NCBI RefSeq assembly: GCF_014164585.1
Contig: NZ_JACJFM010000025.1
Span: 1 to 64,000, forward strand
Source: Oceanospirillum sediminis
Lineage (GTDB): Bacteria > Pseudomonadota > Gammaproteobacteria > Pseudomonadales > Halomonadaceae
Direction of reading: 5' to 3'
DNA: 64,000 nucleotides
Part shown: positions 19,063 through 27,202 of the stretch, piece by piece
How positions within the stretch are numbered: the first letter of the stretch is position 1
How the letters are laid out: each line of letters opens with the position of its first letter
The notes under the pieces: model-generated
Told to the model about the DNA's origin: nothing
Database searches by the model: none
Seen by the model: only the letters and a program-made list of their open reading frames with translations
Program-made: the position numbers and the translations under genes

Positions 19063-21413
19063 CGAAAATCTGTATCGCCCCCTGTCAGCCACCAGCGGTC
19101 TTTAACCTCCAGGGCATATTCTTTATCATTTACAGCATTACCGGGTATGACCACTTCCGTCGGTTCTATCACCGGAGATGTTTCATCCAGCCACGCCTGT
19201 ACTGACGGCGTTGTCCAGGCAAACAGCCATTGCTGTCCCATCTGAGCGGTCAGTACCTGAGCAACACGAATCACAGATGGGGCATCAGCCCGCGATGAAA
19301 CAAAATCAATCAGTTCAATACCTGAGCCATCTCTATGGGCTTTCAGCACCAGCAAACCACAAGGCTTCAGCGCAAATCGGCGAAACACCAGTTTAATCAG
19401 ATAGTCCTGTTCAGGTTTATTCAGGTAACGGTGTTCAATGTACTGTCGGTCACGTACACCAATCGCCAAATCAGACACGTCAGCAGCCATCTGTCGCCAT
19501 AACATATCAATATATTTAAGATGAGCTGGTTTTAAATCAACGGCCCGCCAGCGCAGTAACCTGGCAGAAAAAGCAGGCCAGCGCGCCTGATCAATACGAT
19601 CCGTATCAACATAAAGCCCTTGCTTCACACCTAACCGACAACTCCTGGCATGGGGAAAGCCAAAACCATAGGCATACGTCTTGCCCCGACCAACATATTG
19701 TTCAAGAAAGTGTTTTGCAGCCAGATAAAAAGGCCCTTTACGTGTCAGCACGCCCCGGACTTCAGGCGCTACCATCACATCGCCCAGCTGAACAGTCAGC
19801 GTTTCACGCCCCAGGACCAGGGATCTTCTCGGTATAGCGCCATTAAAAGCAACCAGCTTGCCACTTTCAAAAACAACACTGCCATCATTATCAGCACTAT
19901 GATACTTCCAGCGCCATAATGCTTCCGACATTGGCTGACCAAATGCTTTATGGAACAGTTCAAGCTTCTGCTGCTGACTGGCCCTGGTTGCATCAGTTAC
20001 TTGCCAGCGAGATGAAGTGCCCTTCACTGTTTCTACAGAAACTGACTTAATGTGGCTATCAGAAGGATCATCATTCACAGAAACGCCGGCAACAGGTGTT
20101 TCCTGACTCCAGTATCGAGGCAAGCTTATCAGCCCCCGCTCTCTGCCATCCTGAACCACTTCAAGCGTAGCCGCAGGCTCTACCTCATCATGCAGAAACA
20201 ATCCTCTCTGGCAGAACAGCAGAACACCAAGCGTATAACGCCCTTTTAACAGCGGGATTTTATCAAATACAGCCCTGAGCCTGCCCTGCCCCGCATCATT
20301 TATTTCCACCTTTACACCATCAGCCCAGCTGCCACAACTGGAAACCAGCTGCCCCCCTGAACTATGAATGGCGATGGCTACACCAGGCAAATCATCTGAT
20401 ATGCCTTTCACAAAACTGATATCAACTTCCAGGCAGCTATGCTCACTTTTTACCGTCAGCACTTTTCCCGGAACTCCATCCGATAAAACCCGGACGGAGG
20501 TCAGTCGCGTATCCGATGTCGCGCTACTGTTCTGCCCGGCCACTGCACTCTGATTCTGAGCCTCAGTTTCGCCACTATTGCTGTCATTAAGGCTAAGACG
20601 GTCCAGATAAGACTGATATTCAGCCACCACTTTATCTGGTTGCCCTTCGGCAATAACATTACCTTTATCCAGCCATATCGCTCTGGAACACAAGGTTTCC
20701 AGCTGATATAAAGAGTGGGAACAGAACAGAATGGTTTTACCCTGTTCTTTCATCGACATAATGCGTTCAAAAGAGCGACGGGCAAAATCACCATCCCCCA
20801 CTGACAGCGCCTCGTCAATGACCAGGATATCAGGATCGACACTGGTCGCCACAGAAAAAGCCAGACGCACATACATGCCACTGGAATATGTATTGACGGG
20901 CTGATCAATAAAATTCCGGATACCCGAAAAATCAATAATACCTTCCAGTCTCTGCTCTGTTTCACGATCAGAAAGCCCCATGAGAGCAGCAGACAAACGA
21001 ATATTCTCCCGCCCGGTAAATTCGGGGTTGAAACCGGCACCGAGTTCAAGCAGTGCAGCAATGCGCCCGGAAACGTGCAGTTCCCCTGAACTGGGGGTCA
21101 GGGTGCCACAAATCAGTTGCAGCAGTGTCGACTTACCCGCCCCATTGCGCCCGACCAGCCCCAGCACTTCACCCTTATGAAGTTCAAAACTCACATTATT
21201 CAATGCTGTAAACGCTTTGTAGTACTGGTTTTCAGGCTGGATAATCTGCCTGAGACGGGCGACAGGAGAAGGGTACTGATGATAGACCTTACTCAGCCCA
21301 TCAGCTCTGAGCACAACCGATCTGTTATCAGACACACTACTGTCTTCTGGTTTATCGATCACGGGGAAGTCTTTCTCTTTTTCAGATATCACAGAAGAGG
21401 AATCAGAGCACAT
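19059..21413 (-). CDS. wzt: O-antigen ABC exporter ATPase (Wzt type) fused to a GNAT-like domain
   Basis: 784 residues from the ATG at 21411-21413, inside the end of wzm. Residues 33-290 are an ABC ATPase: Walker A GRNGAGKST (88-96), signature NTYSSGMYVRLAF, Walker B ILVIDEALSVGD, H-loop FCSHS. After a Ser/Gln linker, about 300-440 is a beta-rich domain like Wzt C-terminal carbohydrate-recognition domains. From about 485 to the end there is a further ~300 residues (LFHKAFGQPMSEALWRWKY, GDVMVAPEVRGVLTRKGPF, YGFGFPHARS) of the GNAT-like acyltransferase type found as stand-alone genes in polysaccharide clusters. A 250- to 450-residue Wzt is usual, so this one carries an extra module. It exports the undecaprenyl-linked glycan with Wzm; the GNAT part may modify or cap the chain. 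Confidence 0.85.
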   Translation of the reverse strand: MCSDSSSVISEKEKDFPVIDKPEDSSVSDNRSVVLRADGLSKVYHQYPSPVARLRQIIQPENQYYKAFTALNNVSFELHKGEVLGLVGRNGAGKSTLLQLICGTLTPSSGELHVSGRIAALLELGAGFNPEFTGRENIRLSAALMGLSDRETEQRLEGIIDFSGIRNFIDQPVNTYSSGMYVRLAFSVATSVDPDILVIDEALSVGDGDFARRSFERIMSMKEQGKTILFCSHSLYQLETLCSRAIWLDKGNVIAEGQPDKVVAEYQSYLDRLSLNDSNSGETEAQNQSAVAGQNSSATSDTRLTSVRVLSDGVPGKVLTVKSEHSCLEVDISFVKGISDDLPGVAIAIHSSGGQLVSSCGSWADGVKVEINDAGQGRLRAVFDKIPLLKGRYTLGVLLFCQRGLFLHDEVEPAATLEVVQDGRERGLISLPRYWSQETPVAGVSVNDDPSDSHIKSVSVETVKGTSSRWQVTDATRASQQQKLELFHKAFGQPMSEALWRWKYHSADNDGSVVFESGKLVAFNGAIPRRSLVLGRETLTVQLGDVMVAPEVRGVLTRKGPFYLAAKHFLEQYVGRGKTYAYGFGFPHARSCRLGVKQGLYVDTDRIDQARWPAFSARLLRWRAVDLKPAHLKYIDMLWRQMAADVSDLAIGVRDRQYIEHRYLNKPEQDYLIKLVFRRFALKPCGLLVLKAHRDGSGIELIDFVSSRADAPSVIRVAQVLTAQMGQQWLFAWTTPSVQAWLDETSPVIEPTEVVIPGNAVNDKEYALEVKDRWWLTGGDTDFR

Positions 21414-22212
21414 CGGCAAATCCCTTCCGGGTTCTATCGAAGCACCAGGCTCCGAACCTGGCCACGATAACGCCTGTTGCGCCATAAGCCGTCAGCATAT
21501 AAAAATCTGGCCAGCGACCATCCAGCAAACATGCTCTGAAGGCTTCAATAATCACCGTCAGAGGATTCAGCAGCATCAGGTCCTGAACAATCTCAGGCAG
21601 GGCTGTCACGGGATAAAAAACAGGAGATAAAAATAACATGGGCGTCAGAATCAGACCGACAATATGACTGATATCTCTCAGATAAACCCCCAGAGCAGCC
21701 AGCAGCCAGCTGAAGCCAAGCAACAGAGGTAAAAAAGCCAGCAAAACAAAGGGAATTGCCAGAAATGAAACCGCCACACTTTCCCTGACAACAGCCACAG
21801 CCAGCAACAATACGACAAGGCTGGCCATCGTATAGAAAAAAGAAGAGGCGGCGGAAACCCAGGGTAAAATTTCCAGAGGAAAGATAACTTTTTTAACCAT
21901 ATTAGGCTGACTGACAACCAGCAAAGGGGCGCGACTGACAATCTCACTGAAGAGACTGAAAATCATCAACCCTGAAAAAATCTGTAACGCAAACTCTGTA
22001 TTTGAATCTTCAGCTCCTGGCCAGCGTGCATTTAGTACAGTCCGAAATACAAAGGTATACACTGCCAGCATTGCCATTGGAGTAATCAGAGCCCAGCCCA
22101 GTCCCAGCCATGACCCCCTGAAGCGTTGCTGAATATCTCTTCTGATCAGCTGTTTCAGTAACGCTTTATGCTGAACAGGAAAAAAATACTCCCGAGGAAA
22201 TAAGCGCGACAT
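21403..22212 (-). CDS. wzm: Polysaccharide ABC exporter permease (Wzm type)
   Basis: 269 residues with about six hydrophobic segments. The N terminus has the family motif LKQLIRRDIQQRFRGSWLGLGWALITP, followed by MLAVYTFVF. The C-terminal LLNPLTVIIEAFRACLLDG is diagnostic of ABC-2 polysaccharide permeases (Wzm/KpsM/TagG). It is the first gene of the operon, has GAGAGGG before the ATG, and overlaps wzt by 11 nt, as expected for obligate partners in the inner membrane. Confidence 0.93.
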   Translation of the reverse strand: MSRLFPREYFFPVQHKALLKQLIRRDIQQRFRGSWLGLGWALITPMAMLAVYTFVFRTVLNARWPGAEDSNTEFALQIFSGLMIFSLFSEIVSRAPLLVVSQPNMVKKVIFPLEILPWVSAASSFFYTMASLVVLLLAVAVVRESVAVSFLAIPFVLLAFLPLLLGFSWLLAALGVYLRDISHIVGLILTPMLFLSPVFYPVTALPEIVQDLMLLNPLTVIIEAFRACLLDGRWPDFYMLTAYGATGVIVARFGAWCFDRTRKGFADVL

Positions 22213-22248
22213 AAACCCTCTCTAGTTAGCATCAAACAGCGCCATGCT

Positions 22249-22292
22249 CAGAACCCTGTTGGCTGTATGTAGCCATAATTTAACAGGTTCTG
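22249..22292 (-). promoter_or_regulatory. Long nested hairpin in the wzm leader
   Basis: CAGAACCCTGTT (22249-22260) pairs with AACAGGTTCTG (22282-22292) apart from one bulged base, and inside it TGGCT (22260-22264) can pair with AGCCA (22271-22275). It lies between the candidate -10 and the wzm start, 37 nt before the ATG, so it would be in the 5' leader of the polysaccharide mRNA. No RfaH ops element (GGCGGTAGY) is seen. Confidence 0.55.
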
Positions 22293-22317
22293 GCGATCTG
22301 CCAGACAAAAGGGGCGC

Positions 22318-22323
22318 ATTATA
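22318..22323 (-). promoter_or_regulatory. Candidate -10 element of the wzm operon
   Basis: A perfect TATAAT on the minus strand about 106 nt upstream of the wzm ATG, in an AT-rich context. No convincing -35 is present at 16-18 bp, so activator dependence is possible. Confidence 0.45.
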
Positions 22324-22428
22324 CAACAGAATGCAACAACAATCTTTCTGGTAATCGGGTAAACCCGGAAGGGTAAACACAAGAGATACACACTGAAAGC
22401 AATTGCCAGATTATTATTCTGGGCAAAT

Positions 22429-23127
22429 TTATTCTCCTTCGCCTTCAGCCATTAGTTTCAATGCTTCTGGCTCCATGATCAACAGCCGGGTGGTGCCATC
22501 CCGCTTAACAATTTTCTTCTTCTGTAACGACTGGAAGACCCGAGTCACCGTCTCCCGGCTCATATTCAGCATAATCCCCATTTCCTGATGGGTCGGAGGG
22601 TTCAGAATTTCCATCGCGCCTTCATCATTTATTGACTTCTTATCTGTCAGCATCCATAACTGGCCACAAACCCTCTGGTTAGTATTAGAAAGCCCCAGCA
22701 GCGCCCGCTGTGCCGACATAGTCCGAATACGCCCGGCCATACGGGAAAACATCTGTTCAACCAGTCCCTGGTGAGTCAACAGAATGCTTCGAATGGCAGT
22801 AGCAGGCACAAAAACCACCTGAGCTTTTGTCAGAGCAATAACGTACTCCGGCTGTCCACTGGCATCAAAAAGTCCCAGCTCACCACAGAAATCTCCCGGA
22901 TCAACAAAATACAACCCAACCTCTCTGCCATCCAGAGTAAAGTCAACGCCCTGCAAACGACCTTCAAACAGAAAGCATAAATATTCAGACTGATCTCCGG
23001 CGTTAATCACCACGCCTCTGCGAGCAAACTTTCGGAGTACAGACTGGGAGGCCAACTCCTCCAGAGCAGGCTCCGATACTCCTTTAAGAACAGGAAAATA
23101 CTTTAACAACTCAGTAGAAACAGCCAT
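22429..23127 (-). CDS. Crp/Fnr-family transcription regulator with non-canonical ligand pocket
   Basis: 232 residues with AGGT before the ATG. The N-terminal cyclic-nucleotide-binding beta roll includes PGDFCGELGLFD (near 73-85), matching the Crp phosphate-binding cassette GELGLF. Where Crp has the Arg-Ser that contacts the cAMP phosphate, this protein has Pro-Glu (SGQPEYVIAL). There is no Fnr-type cysteine cluster. The C-terminal HTH has MSRETVTRVFQSL, keeping the Arg, Glu and Arg that read TGTGA in Crp. It should therefore bind Crp-type operators, two of which occur in the window, but what it senses is open. It is divergent from the FecR/cyclase pair. Confidence 0.88.
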   Translation of the reverse strand: MAVSTELLKYFPVLKGVSEPALEELASQSVLRKFARRGVVINAGDQSEYLCFLFEGRLQGVDFTLDGREVGLYFVDPGDFCGELGLFDASGQPEYVIALTKAQVVFVPATAIRSILLTHQGLVEQMFSRMAGRIRTMSAQRALLGLSNTNQRVCGQLWMLTDKKSINDEGAMEILNPPTHQEMGIMLNMSRETVTRVFQSLQKKKIVKRDGTTRLLIMEPEALKLMAEGEGE

Positions 23128-23308
23128 TCGGACCTATAGGATTGAACAAGAAACAGTCCAGGGAATTATACCGAAAAGAGATCATTAACCGCGAGGAATA
23201 CAATGTTCTTTACATGTTCTGCGATATTGACAACAACTCAGTACGAGCTGACACACTGAAACACAACAGTACCAGTCAGTAAACAATTCACTGAAAAAGT
23301 GTGATCCA

Positions 23309-23324
23309 TGTGATGCTCATCACC
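23309..23324. promoter_or_regulatory. CRP-family operator between the Crp-like gene and the FecR gene
   Basis: TGTGATGCTCATCACC is TGTGA-N6-TCACC, nine of ten consensus half-site bases. A further TGTGA lies just upstream at 23300-23304. On the plus strand a -10-like TACTAT at 23345-23350 would place the operator centre about 40-41 bp before the start of transcription, the class II activator position, for the FecR gene at 23400. Confidence 0.65.
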
Positions 23325-23399
23325 TCATAAAATTTTGCAGGATTTACTATACCATCAGATTATCAGACAACGAGGGCTTACAACAGGCAGGCTCTGGCA

Positions 23400-25046
23400 A
23401 TGCATACAGAACAATTTCTTCACAAGCTGACACAGCGGTTTATTTCTCCAGTGAAACCTGGCAAGCAAGTACTGTCTCTGACTATGACGGCTCTGCTGTT
23501 TCAGTCCGCAGCGGCTTACGCACAAAAAAACGAACATGATCAGAAGAAACAACCCGCAGCCGGGCATGTTTCTCTGGTGATAGGTATCGCCTACGCCGAA
23601 GGACCAGAGAGAAGTAAGCGACAGAAGCTTTCATCTGGCATGCCTGTTTATGAAAAAGATCGCCTGGTAACGTCCTCCGGCGGACATGTTCACATCCGCT
23701 TTATTGACAACGGGCTTGTCAGTCTGCGCCCTGACAGTCAGCTTGAAATTGCACATTACACCTACAATGCCAGCATGCCAGAAAAATCAACGATTAAGTT
23801 TAATCTGGAAGAAGGCATAGCCCGATCAGTTTCAGGCACAGGTGCAAAAGCGGCCAGACATCGCTTTCGCATGAACACACCGATTGCAGCAATTGGGGTC
23901 AGAGGTACCGATTTTGTGGTCAGCGCGGGTAAACAGGATGTCAGGGCTATTGTTAATGAAGGCATCATTGTTGTAGCACCTTTTTCAGATCAGTGTACAG
24001 CATCCGCTCTGGGGCCCTGTAACGTCAATGCGGTTGAACTCAACGGCCTGTCAAAGCAGATGCTGGAATATAATACACTGCTGGATAAACCGAGACTCGT
24101 TCCTGTCAACGCACCTGATTTGCCAGATGTATCACAGCAACAATCTTCTGCACCTGAAAAGAAACAGGTTACCGCGTCTGAGCAAACATCAGATCAGGAT
24201 CAACAGGCATCCTCAGAGTCAGATAACTCTTCCACAGAGAAAGACAGCACAGCGTCTGAAGAGCAGACTGCAGGCCAGAAAACCTCCGGTACAAACTCAT
24301 CTCAGACAGAAAACACCGATAACAACACCGCATCGGATAGTAGTGCGATACCGGACAATACAACGGATTCCTCCACGGCCGATAACGAAGCGGCTTCTGA
24401 GGGCAGCGACACATCGGGAATCATCCAGGGAGCGGATACAGACACAACCGATGAGGACATCAGAGAAACAATTACGGATCGCTTATCTGATAGCCTGCCC
24501 GGAGTGATCGACTACACCCCGACTGCACCACTGGATACTAACGCCCTTAAGCGCCGCCAACTGGCATGGGGTCGCTGGGGACAAACTATGCCAAACGATG
24601 TTTATATGCTGAAACCGGGTGACTTGTCAGGTAGAAAAGTTACGGTTGGAAATACCCGTTATGCATTGTATCGACTGGATACCGGAGCCACAGAGGTCCA
24701 GGCAGGACTGGGTGATGTCAACCTGAATCTTCGTCATGCTCAGGTGAACTATAATGAGAAAGGTGGCAGTACTGATGCCATGAGAGTATCCGGTGGATGG
24801 CTGAATATTAACTTTAACAATCAGACATTCAGGACAGGTCTGACGATGGACCACAACAAAACAGGCGATGTACTTTTCTCTGCCGAAGGCGACATCAATA
24901 AACACGGCTATTTTTCCAGTAAGACCAATGATAGTCAAATGGCAGGAGCCGTTAGCCTGGACAGTCGTGAAGCAGGCTATTTCTTTGAAAAACAGCTGGA
25001 AAACGGATTTATTGAAGGCACTACATTATGGGAAAGGCCTGAATAA
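23400..25046 (+). CDS. FecR-domain exported protein with TbpB-like C-terminal barrel
   Basis: 548 residues. After a basic N region, residues 23-41 (VLSLTMTALLFQSAAAYAQ) look like a signal peptide. A FecR domain covers about 80-175 and ends in the hallmark TPIAAIGVRGTDF. Two cysteines follow (QCTASALGPC). Residues about 235-370 are a Ser/Thr/Asp/Gln-rich linker. The last 160 residues alternate beta strands (RVSGGWLNINFNNQTF, GAVSLDSREAGYFFEK, GTTLWERP) like the lipocalin-type barrels at the end of TbpB-like proteins. Unlike true FecR anti-sigma factors there is no cytoplasmic anti-sigma helix and no sigma factor next door. The stop overlaps the start of the CHASE2 cyclase (TAATG), so the two are probably partners: an exported ligand- or wall-binding protein feeding a membrane sensor. 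Confidence 0.8.
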   Translation: MHTEQFLHKLTQRFISPVKPGKQVLSLTMTALLFQSAAAYAQKNEHDQKKQPAAGHVSLVIGIAYAEGPERSKRQKLSSGMPVYEKDRLVTSSGGHVHIRFIDNGLVSLRPDSQLEIAHYTYNASMPEKSTIKFNLEEGIARSVSGTGAKAARHRFRMNTPIAAIGVRGTDFVVSAGKQDVRAIVNEGIIVVAPFSDQCTASALGPCNVNAVELNGLSKQMLEYNTLLDKPRLVPVNAPDLPDVSQQQSSAPEKKQVTASEQTSDQDQQASSESDNSSTEKDSTASEEQTAGQKTSGTNSSQTENTDNNTASDSSAIPDNTTDSSTADNEAASEGSDTSGIIQGADTDTTDEDIRETITDRLSDSLPGVIDYTPTAPLDTNALKRRQLAWGRWGQTMPNDVYMLKPGDLSGRKVTVGNTRYALYRLDTGATEVQAGLGDVNLNLRHAQVNYNEKGGSTDAMRVSGGWLNINFNNQTFRTGLTMDHNKTGDVLFSAEGDINKHGYFSSKTNDSQMAGAVSLDSREAGYFFEKQLENGFIEGTTLWERPE

Positions 25047-27070
25047 TGAAAATGCCTTTCAGAACATTACCACAATCCGATTCTGCTGGTAGCAGTCAGA
25101 ATAATGTGTTGTCAGTCACTCTTTCCGCATCAGGCGTTCGAGCTGCGGCTATAGTGCTGGCTGGCATTGTTGCCCTGATACTGACTGGAGTGGCCTCTGA
25201 TACCAGCCAGACAACCGAAGAGCGCCTTGGCAGCCTGACCTGGTCTCTGAATCCAGACCAGACTACGGAAAAACGTCTGGCTATCGTTGCCATTGACGAG
25301 CAGAGTCTGGCAGAAATCGGCCCCTGGCCGTGGCCTCGGGAAACGATGGCCCGGCTTGCAGATAAATTACAGGGCTACGGCGCTGCTCAGCTGCTTTTTG
25401 ATATCGTATTTCCGGAACCAAGATCAGGTGATCAGGCTCTGGTCAGCAGCCTGCAGGACTCCCCTTCAGTTCTGGCTCAAATCCCGGTACTGGAGAGTAA
25501 CCAGTCGATTCAGGCAGGACTAATGACTCATGCTGCCCGCGGCTTAAGTTGCCAGCCTCCGTTTCCCAGAACAAACAGCTTTCTGGCCAGTGATCGCGTA
25601 TTTTCAGGCATTGCCAAAGGGCATATCACACCAATTGTGGATCACGATGGCATGATTCGACGAATACCTGCGGTCATTTGTGTTCAGGATGAACCCTATA
25701 CGGCTCTGGCGATCAGCGCACTGATTAACAGCCTGCCACTATCATCTGAACAGCCAGCTCTTACTCTGAAGCAAGGCCGGGGAATATTCTCCCCTGACTG
25801 GATACTCAGGCCGTCAGGTTATCCTGGAATAGCCATTCCTATGGACAGCCGGGGTAATATCCGGATTAATTATCAACAACACCCTTATAGTTACCAGGTT
25901 ATCCCCGCATCTCAGATACTGGCAGGCACAGCCCCTGAGACACTGATTAAGGATCGCTGGATACTGATTGGTGCAACGGCTTTTGGCCTGGGTGATGTCG
26001 TCCCGACACCTCACAGTGGAGCCACTCCCGGAGTAGAGTTGCAGGCTCGCCTTATCAGCAGCCTGCTGAACAACCAGGTACCTTATACCCCGCAACATTC
26101 TGCCATCATTCAGCTGTTGGTCGCAGGTCTGTTTGCCTGGGGATTATGGTTCATCGCGGGGCATAGCAATAGCCGCATGGTCGCCACCGGCCTGCCTGTT
26201 GCAGCAATAGCCATGCCTCTGATAGCTCTTGCTTTGCATCTGTATCTGCTGGAACAGGCCTATATCTGGCTGGGGTGGCTGAAGCCTGCTCTGTTTGCAC
26301 TGCTGGCAGCAACCTTGCTAGCGTTACTGGAACATGCCAGAGTTCGCATTGAAAAAAATCGGGTCTTTAACAACCTGAATAGTTACCTGCCAGGTGATAT
26401 TGCCAGTGAAATTGCATTCAACCTGCCAAATGGGGCTATTGAAGCGAAACGGAAAGAGCTGGTATTGCTATGCGCAGATCTTCGTAATTTCTCTGCGTAT
26501 GAAGAAGCAAGACCGCCAGAAGAAGCCGCTGCATTACTACATTGTTTTTTTGTGAAAGCCACAGAAATCATTGAGCAGAACAACGGTCAGCTGGAAGAGT
26601 TCAAGGGTGATGCCGTACTTGCCAGCTGGAATGTCAGCGAAGACAGTAATGCCAGCCAACAGGCTCTGGCCGCAGCTCATCAGCTACAGGATAACATTAC
26701 CCGGATGATTCCTGACAAAGCACCTGCAGGCCTGGAACCGCTTGCACTGGGTGTGAGCATTGAAAAGGGGCCGGCTCTGGTAGGCTCTATAGGCCCAGCT
26801 CATCGGCGCACACATACACTGTTAGGCGATACAGTGACCATCACACTACGCATCCAGGAAATGACTCAGGAGCTGGCACAACCCATACTGGTTGGAGAGT
26901 GTGCCGCTCGGGACTTACCGGGGGAAACTCTGGAATCCCAGGGAGCTTATCTGCTTGATGGCCTGCAGAATCCTCACAAACTCTTTGCCCCGGAAATGGA
27001 GTTCGATGATGAAGAGAATGATCAGAGTGCTGTCCATCTGACGCTGCTCAGCGGTGGTAAAGCCCACTGA
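25046..27070 (+). CDS. CHASE2 sensor with class III nucleotide cyclase domain
   Basis: 674 residues. An N-terminal transmembrane segment (AAIVLAGIVALILTGVA) precedes an extracytoplasmic CHASE2 domain of about 60-345 (VAIDEQSLAEIGPWPWPRE, GHITPIVDHDGMIRRIP, ILIGATAFGLGDVVPTP). Three hydrophobic helices follow (about 350-430), then a cytoplasmic class III cyclase (about 465-640). Both metal-binding aspartates are present (CADLRNFS near 475; FKGDAV near 517). The base-selecting Lys of adenylate cyclases is Glu here (EEFKGD), and the transition-state Asn in the usual GDTVNxAxR is Thr (GDTVTITLR), with the Arg kept. Product identity (cAMP, cGMP or none) is therefore uncertain. Start overlaps the FecR gene stop. 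Terminator follows at 27129. Confidence 0.88.
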   Translation: MKMPFRTLPQSDSAGSSQNNVLSVTLSASGVRAAAIVLAGIVALILTGVASDTSQTTEERLGSLTWSLNPDQTTEKRLAIVAIDEQSLAEIGPWPWPRETMARLADKLQGYGAAQLLFDIVFPEPRSGDQALVSSLQDSPSVLAQIPVLESNQSIQAGLMTHAARGLSCQPPFPRTNSFLASDRVFSGIAKGHITPIVDHDGMIRRIPAVICVQDEPYTALAISALINSLPLSSEQPALTLKQGRGIFSPDWILRPSGYPGIAIPMDSRGNIRINYQQHPYSYQVIPASQILAGTAPETLIKDRWILIGATAFGLGDVVPTPHSGATPGVELQARLISSLLNNQVPYTPQHSAIIQLLVAGLFAWGLWFIAGHSNSRMVATGLPVAAIAMPLIALALHLYLLEQAYIWLGWLKPALFALLAATLLALLEHARVRIEKNRVFNNLNSYLPGDIASEIAFNLPNGAIEAKRKELVLLCADLRNFSAYEEARPPEEAAALLHCFFVKATEIIEQNNGQLEEFKGDAVLASWNVSEDSNASQQALAAAHQLQDNITRMIPDKAPAGLEPLALGVSIEKGPALVGSIGPAHRRTHTLLGDTVTITLRIQEMTQELAQPILVGECAARDLPGETLESQGAYLLDGLQNPHKLFAPEMEFDDEENDQSAVHLTLLSGGKAH

Positions 27071-27128
27071 ACAAATTCCTATCTGCTCTGATTGAATCAA
27101 TCGCAACTGACTATCAGAGGTCAAAGAA

Positions 27129-27155
27129 AAGCCGGCATGAAAGCCGGCTTTTTCT
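27129..27155. terminator. Bidirectional intrinsic terminator
   Basis: AAGCCGGC (27129-27136), loop ATGAAA, GCCGGCTT (27143-27150), then TTTTTC on plus and CTTTTCTTT on minus. It lies between the convergent cyclase gene and the WbpM-type gene and can serve both. Confidence 0.85.
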
Positions 27156-27202
27156 TATCCGGACAGAATGAAACGAAAAAACACAGGGTGTATCTGCTTA
27201 CT

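Noticed and set aside
22213-22428. RfaH ops/JUMPstart element before the polysaccharide operon
   Set aside because: Looked for GGCGGTAGY on the minus strand and did not find it.
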